In this document: positions 13,219 to 18,814 of the stretch, one piece after another | Position numbering within the stretch: position 1 is the first letter of the stretch | Layout: each line of letters starts with the position of its first letter | Origin: Actinomycetes bacterium | GTDB taxonomy: Bacteria; Actinomycetota; Actinomycetes; Actinomycetales; Dermabacteraceae | Length of the DNA: 18,814 nucleotides | Direction of reading: 5' to 3' | NCBI GenBank assembly: GCA_023389045.1 | Contig: JAEWEZ010000012.1 | Location: 1 to 18,814 of the forward strand | The notes under the pieces: model-generated | The model's input: only the letters and a program-made list of their open reading frames with translations | What the model was told of the DNA's origin: nothing | Database searches by the model: none | Translations under genes and position numbers: made by a program

Positions 13219-14880
13219 TCAGCGGCGGCGCCGACGGGTGCCGAACAGGGAGCGGGTGATTTCCCGCCCCAGCACGGTTCCTGCCGAGCGGAGGAAAGAC
13301 TTCACGGCGGGGTTATCGAAGAAGCCTTTATCGTCGGCTTCCTTCCGAGCGCGAGACTCACCACCGGCCGCGCCTCCCTGCGCGGGAGCTGCCGGTGCGG
13401 CGGCAGCCTCGGCGGCTGCCTCTTCCTTCTGCGCTCGCGCCGCGAGGATATCGTAGGCAGATTCGCGGTCCACGGCCTCGGCGTAGGTGGTGCGCAGTGC
13501 GGAGGCTTCCACGGTGCGGGCGATGACCTCCTCTCCCGCCGGTTCCATGGAGGATTCCGGGGCTCGCACTGCCGTGATCGCGACGGGCGTCGGAGCTCCG
13601 TCTTCACTCATCACGGTCACGATGGCTTCACCGGTTCCCAGCGCCGGGATCACCTCGGTGAGGTCGTAGTCGCTGGTCGGGAAGGTCGAGGCCGTGGCCT
13701 TCAGGGCTTTCGCGTCCTCCGGGGTGAAAGCCCGCAGAGCATGCTGCACCCGGTTGCCGAGCTGGGCGAGCACATCCCCGGGAACATCCTTCGGCGTCTG
13801 GGTAATAAAGAAAACGCCCACGCCCTTAGAACGGATCAGGCGAACCGTCTGCACCACCTGGTCGAGGAAGGCATCGGAGGCGTCCTTGAAGAGCAGATGC
13901 GCTTCGTCGAAGAAGAAGACGAGCTTGGGAACCTCAAGGTCGCCCACCTCGGGAAGCTGCTCATACAGTTCCGCGAGCATCCACATCATGAAGGTGGAGA
14001 AGAGTTCGGGGCGGGAGGCCACCTGCGGCAGTTCCAGGCAGGAGATGATGCCGGTGCCGTCCTCGGCACGACGCAGCAGATGCTCGACCTCGAAGGCGGG
14101 TTCACCAAAGAAAACATCCGCCCCGGAGGCTTCAAAGGCGGTGATCTTACGCAGGATCACGCCGGCGGTGGCGGTAGAGATACCGCCGATTCCCTTCAGC
14201 TCCTGCTTGCCTTCCTCCTCGGAGGTCAGGAACTGCACCAGGGCACGCAGATCCTTCAGATCCAGCAGGGCAAGGCCGCGGGTATCGGCGTAGTGGAAGA
14301 TCAGCCCCAGGGAGCTTTCCTGGGTCTCATTCAGTTCCAGCACCTTGGACAGCAGCACCGGGCCGAAGTCGGTCACGGTGGTGCGAATCGGGATTCCGGT
14401 GCCGAGCCCGCCGAGGGTGTAAAACTCCGTGGGAGCGGCGCGGGAGACCCACTCCTGGCCACGCGCGGCGGCGCGGGCGATGAGCTTCTCGGAGGCCTCC
14501 CCCGGCACGGCGATCCCGGAGAGGTCCCCCTTCATATCGGCCACAAAAACGGCGGCGCCCGCATGGGCAGCCTGTTCCGCGATCACCTGCAGGGTGCGGG
14601 TCTTGCCGGTGCCGGTGGCGCCCGCGATCAGGCCGTGCCGGTTCAGCATCGCCACCGGCAGATTCACGGGAACAGCGGGGTTCGGCGCCTCACCCTCGAT
14701 CATGGCGCCGAGGTGGATGCGCCCACCCTCGAAGGCGTAGGCATCACGGATCGCAGCAGCCGCTGCGCTCAGCTGATCGGCGTGTGCCGGATCAGCGGGC
14801 GCTGCCTCCGCGGCGGCATTTTGTGCGTCAACGCGATCTGCCGGCCCATTTTCTGCAGGCACATTCTCGGAATTGCTCAT
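13219..14880 (-). CDS. HerA-like ATPase (DUF853 family)
   Basis: The 553-aa protein belongs to the DUF853 / helicase HerA-like group of P-loop ATPases. After a low-complexity Ala/Glu-rich start (1-45) come HLGAMIEGEAPNPAVPVNLP, Walker A GATGTGKT (87-94), ADMKGDLSG, Walker B VFFFDEAH (321-328) and a sensor-like FITQTPKDVP near 360. The C-terminus after about 455 is Ala-rich and ends in arginines (FGTRRRRR). The physiological role is not established; relatives have been linked to DNA handling only by homology. No NurA or SIR2 partner is adjacent, so I do not infer a HerA defence system. ATG at 14880 is chosen because TACGAT lies 7 nt upstream; another ATG three codons further upstream would sit inside that hexamer. 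Confidence 0.92.
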   Translation of the reverse strand: MSNSENVPAENGPADRVDAQNAAAEAAPADPAHADQLSAAAAAIRDAYAFEGGRIHLGAMIEGEAPNPAVPVNLPVAMLNRHGLIAGATGTGKTRTLQVIAEQAAHAGAAVFVADMKGDLSGIAVPGEASEKLIARAAARGQEWVSRAAPTEFYTLGGLGTGIPIRTTVTDFGPVLLSKVLELNETQESSLGLIFHYADTRGLALLDLKDLRALVQFLTSEEEGKQELKGIGGISTATAGVILRKITAFEASGADVFFGEPAFEVEHLLRRAEDGTGIISCLELPQVASRPELFSTFMMWMLAELYEQLPEVGDLEVPKLVFFFDEAHLLFKDASDAFLDQVVQTVRLIRSKGVGVFFITQTPKDVPGDVLAQLGNRVQHALRAFTPEDAKALKATASTFPTSDYDLTEVIPALGTGEAIVTVMSEDGAPTPVAITAVRAPESSMEPAGEEVIARTVEASALRTTYAEAVDRESAYDILAARAQKEEAAAEAAAAPAAPAQGGAAGGESRARKEADDKGFFDNPAVKSFLRSAGTVLGREITRSLFGTRRRRR

Positions 14881-14972
14881 GCTCTGCATCGTAGAGCGCG
14901 CATCTGACAGATTCGGAGCGGGGCGCGCACTCCTCACCGCCCCGAATGAAGACTGCCCACTAGGCTGGCAGT
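14881..14972. promoter_or_regulatory. divergent leaderless promoters
   Basis: TACGAT on the minus strand (14893-14888) lies 7 nt before the HerA-like ATG, and TAGGCT on the plus strand (14961-14966) lies 6 nt before the acyltransferase ATG at 14973. No Shine-Dalgarno-like sequence is seen before either start. No shared operator is obvious. Confidence 0.5.
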
Positions 14973-16004
14973 ATGAGCGATCCCCGGGACCCCCACGCCC
15001 AGTACGAGACGATCGGCAGCCCCGTCACCGCGATCCGCCCCGGTTTCGATATGGAAGAGGCTGCCGTCCGACTCATGCTCACGGCCCCGTCGGCCCCAGC
15101 CCTGCTGGACACGTTGGGAATCACGGGCCAGGACGCGGAGGAACTTCTCGCCCTGATCCCGGCGGTCGTTGAGGATCCGCAGATGCTCACGGCCGTCACC
15201 CAGGGAGCCAATCTCTTGCGGCGTCATGTGGGGCTTGAAGCGTCACCCGCGGACCTCAGCGCTCATACCGAGGCCTGGAACGCCCTCCAGCAGCCTCTCG
15301 CCCCGGGCATCGGCCTTATCGCGATCCTCGCGCATGTGGTCAGCACCGACGTGGTCCGCACCTTCCACCGCGAGCGCGGCATCGACGAGGCCACGAGCTG
15401 GGCAACGCTCGCCGACCTCGGCCAGCAAATGCGAGTGCACCGCACCTGTTCGGGACGCCTTGGCCTGCTCAAGCATCGGTGGACGGCGCTGAACTGGACC
15501 GGCCGTCTGATCGCGCTCGGGCGTTTGCAGTTCGATCTGCACCGCCGGCGTCTGCCGGGGCGTGACGAGGAGCAGTGGCTGCTCGGCGCACACATTCCCG
15601 CCACCGGCCCTCTCGAACCTGCAGCCTGCGATGAGTCCTTCCGACGGGCCCGCGCTCTCGCCTCTGAGCAGTTCCCTGACCTGGGGATTGACGGGGTCAT
15701 CGTCTGCGACTCGTGGATGATCAGCGAGGGGTTCCGCGAGGTGCTCGGCCCAGAGTCGAACCTCTCCCGTTTCGCTGCCCGCTGGGAGATTCTGTCGCGA
15801 GAAGACGCGACCGCCGACGCCATCTACTTCGTCTTCAACCGGGAGAACACCAAAGACCGCGCCGATCTCCCCCGTCGGACCCGATTGGAGCGTGCGCTCG
15901 CCGAGCGGATTAGCTCCGGGGAGGGCTGGCAGGGCGGGCTCGGGCTCCTGCGAGACCCGGGGGCGGAGAGCGACGAGGGCACCGACGAAACCGGCGCCGC
16001 CTGA
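14973..16004 (+). CDS. GNAT-like acyltransferase domain protein
   Basis: The 343-aa protein fits the two-part family with an N-acyltransferase N-terminal domain and a GNAT-like C-terminal domain. Supporting features: LGRLQFDLHRR after the NWTGRLIA segment, AHIPATGPLEPAACDESFRRA, then VIVCDSWMISEGFREVLGPESNLSRFAARWEI, and IYFVFNREN near the end, the repeated pattern of this family. The substrate and acyl donor are unknown. There is no signal peptide. The start at 14973 has TAGGCT exactly 6 nt upstream. The last 30 residues are acidic and Gly-rich. It converges on the TetR gene, with short direct repeats between. Confidence 0.85.
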   Translation: MSDPRDPHAQYETIGSPVTAIRPGFDMEEAAVRLMLTAPSAPALLDTLGITGQDAEELLALIPAVVEDPQMLTAVTQGANLLRRHVGLEASPADLSAHTEAWNALQQPLAPGIGLIAILAHVVSTDVVRTFHRERGIDEATSWATLADLGQQMRVHRTCSGRLGLLKHRWTALNWTGRLIALGRLQFDLHRRRLPGRDEEQWLLGAHIPATGPLEPAACDESFRRARALASEQFPDLGIDGVIVCDSWMISEGFREVLGPESNLSRFAARWEILSREDATADAIYFVFNRENTKDRADLPRRTRLERALAERISSGEGWQGGLGLLRDPGAESDEGTDETGAA

Positions 16005-16035
16005 CCACCGTCCCCGGCCCAGCGTTCGCGCCATC

Positions 16036-16053
16036 CAGCACGGACGTGTGCTG
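16036..16053. terminator. weak hairpin after the acyltransferase gene
   Basis: CAGCAC (16036-16041) pairs with GTGCTG (16048-16053) around a 6-nt loop, 32 nt after the acyltransferase stop. The stem is short and no T-run follows, so this is a tentative call. Confidence 0.35.
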
Positions 16054-16072
16054 ATCCGTAAGTTCTTACCGG

Positions 16073-16121
16073 TCAGCAGGGTCTTGCCGGTCAGCAATCA
16101 GCAGGGTCTTGCCGGTCAGCA
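16073..16121. repeat. two identical 24-bp direct repeats, period 25
   Basis: The 24-bp sequence beginning tcagcagggtcttgcc occurs identically at 16073-16096 and 16098-16121, with a partial third copy (taccggtcagc) just upstream. The second copy contains the last codons and stop of the TetR-family gene (TCA on plus, 16116-16118). Confidence 0.9.
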
Positions 16122-16772
16122 GAGGGGTTCGCCCGCGTCGATCCGCTCCAAAACCCGCTCATACTCCTGCACCACATCCGTGCCACGTCGCATGGCCAGT
16201 GCGAAGGCCGTGCGCACCGCCGCGAAACCCATGTGTACGACGAGGAGCGCCCGGTCGATCTGTGCCCCGGGGTCGTCGGGGCTGAGCCTCTCGGCGGTTG
16301 CCTCGACCAGCTCAGCCTGCAGGGAGGCGAGGATTCCACTGGAGACATGGTGTAGGCGCGGATCGCGTTCGATCACGGTTTGTTTGAGGTCGCGCAGTTC
16401 CGGGTCGCTGATCGCGCCGGCCAGCCAGGCCCGCATGGCGGCGCGGAGCGCGTGGGTGATCGGTTCTTCGGCGGGGCGTTCCCGCAGCGTGCTCAGCACC
16501 TGCTCACGGCGGCCGGGGTTCAGGCCGAGTACTGCGGCTTCCTTCGTCGGCCAGTAGTTGAAGAAGGTGCGCTCCGACACCCCCGCACGCTGGGCGATCT
16601 CCTCCGCGGTGACATTCGCGGTGCCGCGTTCGGCCGCCAGTTCCACGGCAGCGCGATGCATGGCGAGGCGGGCTCGCGCTTTTTTCTGCTCGCGCAGGCC
16701 CCCACCGGTGGCGCTCTCCTCCACGTCGGGCGCCTCGGGGGCGGGCTGATCCTGCGGTTTCTGCTGGGTCAC
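16116..16772 (-). CDS. TetR-family transcriptional repressor
   Basis: The 218-aa protein from GTG at 16772 has a disordered 25-residue N-terminus, then a TetR N-terminal domain: RLAMHRAAVELAAERGTANV followed by the HTH TAEEIAQRAGVSERTFFNYWPTKEAAVLG (55-83), with the conserved TFFNYWPTK recognition-helix end. The C-terminal ligand domain is variable; it ends EYERVLERIDAGEPLC. Start choice: TACTCT on the minus strand (16784-16779) is 6 nt before this GTG; a longer frame to ATG 16880 would run through the promoter and palindrome and is rejected. It is divergent from the antiporter, whose expression it probably represses, and its final codons lie in a tandem repeat. Confidence 0.93.
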   Translation of the reverse strand: MTQQKPQDQPAPEAPDVEESATGGGLREQKKARARLAMHRAAVELAAERGTANVTAEEIAQRAGVSERTFFNYWPTKEAAVLGLNPGRREQVLSTLRERPAEEPITHALRAAMRAWLAGAISDPELRDLKQTVIERDPRLHHVSSGILASLQAELVEATAERLSPDDPGAQIDRALLVVHMGFAAVRTAFALAMRRGTDVVQEYERVLERIDAGEPLC

Positions 16773-16817
16773 CGCGCAAGAGTAACGCGTACGACAGAAA
16801 AAATGCAGTCCCCGCAA

Positions 16818-16846
16818 TTGTTCAGTCACTGAAAAAACAGTAGAGT
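16818..16846 (+). promoter_or_regulatory. antiporter promoter with TetR operator-like palindrome
   Basis: TTGTTC (16818-16823), a 17-bp spacer and TAGAGT (16841-16846) form a plausible promoter for the MFS gene, giving a leader of about 85 nt. TTCAGTcACTGAA (16821-16833), with perfect 6-bp arms, overlaps the -35 and spacer, where a bound repressor would block RNA polymerase. ACAG-N6-CTGT (16837-16850) overlaps the -10. Confidence 0.6.
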
Positions 16847-16936
16847 CTGTCTCCGTCGGCCCAACGGTGCGCCCCACCACCCGGCGCCCGCGACCCCATC
16901 GCGTTCACGCCCACACCCCGAGCCCCAGGAGAACGA

Positions 16937-18652
16937 GTGAGCAGTACCCGCGATATCCGCGCCGACCAGTCGGCCCCCACCCCCGAGACCTTCACCGGCC
17001 TGGACCGTGGCGGCAAGCTGATCTTCGCCGGGCTCGCCATCGGCATGTTCGTCTCGTCCCTCTCGCAGACCATCGTCGGCCCTGCCATGCCGCGGATCGT
17101 GGCCGAACTCGGCGGCATGGCAAATTACAGCTGGATCGCCACCGCCGCCATGCTGGTCTCCGCGGTGGTCGTTCCCATCGTCGGCAAACTCTCCGATATG
17201 TACGGCCGCCGCTGGTTCTACCTCGCGGGCCTGGCCACCTTCATGATCGGCTCCGCTCTCGCCGGCCTCGCCCAGGGTTTCTGGTTTCTGGTGTTTGCGC
17301 GCGCGGTCCAGGGCCTCGGCATGGGCACCCTCATGCCGCTGAGCCAAGTCATCATTGGCGACATCATCCCGCCGCGCCAACGGGGCCGCTACCAGGGCAT
17401 TATGGGCGCCGTCTTCGGGCTCTCCTCGGTGGCCGGACCGCTGGTGGGCGGATACATCACCGACAACATCGGCTGGCGTTGGCTCTTCTACCTCACGCTC
17501 CCCCTCGGCGTGCTCGCCTTCGCCTTCGTCTTCCGTTTCCTGCACCTGAACACCCATTCCGGGCACGGCAGCGTGGACATGCTCGGCATCATCACCCTCA
17601 CCCCGGCCCTGATTCTCGGCCTCCTTGCCCTGTCCTGGGGTGGCTCCACCTACCCGTGGCTCTCCCCCGTCATCCTCGGGATGGGCGCGGCAACTCTCGT
17701 GCTCCTCGTCGTCTTCGTACTGGTCGAGAAGCGAGCCGAGGATCCGCTCCTCCCCCTGGAATTGCTCGGGCGCCCCATCGTGGCGCTCTCCGTGCTGGCC
17801 TCCTTCGCAATCTCCGTGGCCATGTTCGGCGCGATCATCTACATCCCGGTCTACGCGCAGGGTGTGCTCGGCGTGTCCGCCACCGACTCCGGCGCCATCC
17901 TCATCCCGCTGAACATTTCCCTAATCGGCGCGTCGATCATCTCGGGCCTGCTGATCTCCCGCATCGGCCGCTACAAGGGCGTGATGGTGGGCGGCGGAAT
18001 CGTGCTGACCATCGGCTACCTGCTGCTGACCCGCCTGCACTACGGCTCCCAGCCCTGGCAGCTCACCGGCGCAATGATCGTGATCGGCCTCGGGCTCGGC
18101 CTCTCCCTGCAGGTGTACACGCTCGTGGTGCAAAACGCCGTGTCCCAAAAGAACCTTGGCGTGGCCACCTCGGCAGTGCAGTTCTTCCGCAATGTGGGGT
18201 CAACGGCGGGCGTGGCGATCCTCGGCACCGTCATGAGTTCGCGGATGCAGCAGGACGTTGCGGCGCGGATCACCGCACTGGACCCCGTGCTTCTCGCTCA
18301 GATGAAGGAGCAGGGGGTCAACGCCCATGACCTCGAATCGAGCGTGCTCGACCCGGCGGCTCTGGCGGGGATGCCCCCTGCTCTTATCGAGGCGATCCGC
18401 AGTGGACTCGGCGATGCCATGCACATGGTGTTCGTGATGGCGGTTCCCTTCGTGATCGTCGCGCTCATCCTGTGCCTGTTCATCCCGCAGGTGCGTCTGC
18501 GCGACACGCTCACCCCGGAGCCCCAGGCCACAACCGGCATTATCGAAGTGCCCATCGAGGACGGCGTGCACCATCCCGGCGAGGAAAGCCTCGGCCGGCA
18601 CCGGAGCGGGCACGGGCATCACGAAGGGCCTCCCGCGCACGGGCGTGCCTGA
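16937..18652 (+). CDS. MFS drug/proton antiporter, DHA2 (14-TM, EmrB/QacA-type)
   Basis: A 571-aa inner-membrane transporter, predicted to export hydrophobic compounds in exchange for protons. Motif A GKLSDMYGRR (83-92) and antiporter motif C within GAVFGLSSVAGPLVGGY (157-173) are clear, and hydrophobic segments continue to about residue 517, consistent with 14 helices. A large extracytoplasmic loop precedes the last helix, as in the family. In the first helix the usual Asp of the DHA2 motif (LDxTIV) is replaced: SLSQTIVGPAMP has Ser43. The last 31 residues are His-rich (HH, HRSGHGHH, H). The start GTG at 16937 has AGGAGA with 4 nt spacing. It is divergent from the TetR gene and likely controlled by it. 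Confidence 0.93.
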   Translation: MSSTRDIRADQSAPTPETFTGLDRGGKLIFAGLAIGMFVSSLSQTIVGPAMPRIVAELGGMANYSWIATAAMLVSAVVVPIVGKLSDMYGRRWFYLAGLATFMIGSALAGLAQGFWFLVFARAVQGLGMGTLMPLSQVIIGDIIPPRQRGRYQGIMGAVFGLSSVAGPLVGGYITDNIGWRWLFYLTLPLGVLAFAFVFRFLHLNTHSGHGSVDMLGIITLTPALILGLLALSWGGSTYPWLSPVILGMGAATLVLLVVFVLVEKRAEDPLLPLELLGRPIVALSVLASFAISVAMFGAIIYIPVYAQGVLGVSATDSGAILIPLNISLIGASIISGLLISRIGRYKGVMVGGGIVLTIGYLLLTRLHYGSQPWQLTGAMIVIGLGLGLSLQVYTLVVQNAVSQKNLGVATSAVQFFRNVGSTAGVAILGTVMSSRMQQDVAARITALDPVLLAQMKEQGVNAHDLESSVLDPAALAGMPPALIEAIRSGLGDAMHMVFVMAVPFVIVALILCLFIPQVRLRDTLTPEPQATTGIIEVPIEDGVHHPGEESLGRHRSGHGHHEGPPAHGRA

Positions 18653-18665
18653 TCGTCGCAGCGAT

Positions 18666-18738
18666 CCCGACTTCCGCCCCGTCGGTCCCAAACTCTCTCC
18701 CCGCACTCCCCGCCCCGACTTCCACCCCGTCGGCCCCA
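18666..18738. repeat. 25-bp direct repeat after the antiporter gene
   Basis: A 25-bp sequence at 18666-18690 recurs at 18714-18738 with two mismatches (48-bp offset). Both copies begin cccgacttcc and contain the core CCCCGTCGG also seen in the repeats inside the SCP-like and APH-fold genes. Confidence 0.85.
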
Positions 18739-18763
18739 CCAGGGCTTATGAGACGATGGACGG

Positions 18764-18814
18764 GTGCTTCTGACCGATCATTTCCCGCCAGTGATCCCCG
18801 ATGCCCTCCAGGGC
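18764..18814 (+). CDS. N-terminal fragment of a gene running off the window
   Basis: From GTG at 18764 the frame reads VLLTDHFPPVIPDALQG to the end without a stop. GACGAT (18752-18757) lies exactly 6 nt upstream, matching the leaderless layout of other genes here. Seventeen residues are too few to assign a family. ATG at 18748 opens a different frame that is also uninterrupted but arginine-rich and less protein-like. Confidence 0.45.
   Translation, partial: MLLTDHFPPVIPDALQG

Noticed and set aside
13219..14880. HerA-like ATPase as part of a HerA-based anti-phage defence system
   Set aside because: No NurA, SIR2, DUF4297 or other effector gene is adjacent; neighbours are an acyltransferase and a lone peptidase, and the DUF853 type is widespread in ordinary genomes.
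16867..18330. A 487-codon plus-strand frame overlapping the antiporter
   Set aside because: Arg/Pro/His-rich translation typical of a +1 shadow in high-GC DNA; the antiporter frame has clear transmembrane segments and family motifs.

Overview
The window looks like chromosomal DNA from a high-GC Gram-positive actinomycete. The signs are strongly G/C-biased third codon positions, frequent GTG starts, the actinobacterial families DUF3073, DUF3151 and the bacterial sterol-carrier-protein ortholog, a [4Fe-4S]-type PurF, and many starts that look leaderless. A Micrococcales member is plausible (Dermabacteraceae would fit), but I cannot prove the taxon from sequence alone. Most of the window is core-genome content. 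I saw no rRNA, tRNA, CRISPR array, insertion sequence or phage gene.

Layout. 1-1608: short tandem repeats at the left edge, then a leftward pair made of an alpha/beta hydrolase and a small unrecognised protein. 1609-2291: no intact gene, but the minus strand carries what looks like a decayed bldC-type HTH regulator. 2292-2522: a small DUF3073 gene (+) and a bidirectional terminator. 2622-8388: a leftward block read purA, SCP-like protein, cutC, a small membrane protein, purF, purM. Almost every junction is a 4-nt stop/start overlap; a 47-nt gap with its own possible promoter precedes purF. 8488-8916: DUF3151 (-), divergent from a rightward series: an APH-fold phosphotransferase with a repetitive Pro-rich tail, dtd, gpmA and a Tat-exported C39-like cysteine peptidase. 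13154-13202: a 19-bp-stem terminator. 13219-14880: a HerA-like ATPase (-), divergent from a GNAT-like acyltransferase (+). 16116-18652: a TetR-family repressor (-) divergent from a 14-TM-type drug/proton antiporter (+), with an operator-like palindrome inside the antiporter promoter. 18764-end: the first codons of another gene.

How the genes fit together. PurF and PurM act early in de novo purine synthesis, and PurA commits IMP to AMP; the overlaps suggest translational coupling with the genes between them. TetR and the antiporter form a classic self-contained efflux switch. GpmA is glycolytic and Dtd is translation quality control.

What deserves a second look: (1) the probable bldC remnant next to DUF3073; (2) about ten genes with a -10-like hexamer exactly 6-7 nt before the start codon, implying leaderless transcripts, against a second class with strong Shine-Dalgarno sites; (3) short imperfect tandem repeats at the 3' ends of at least six genes, some sharing a CCGTCGG core and read in different frames and strands; (4) the TetR operator. 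I do not see a convincing new multi-gene defence or biosynthetic system.
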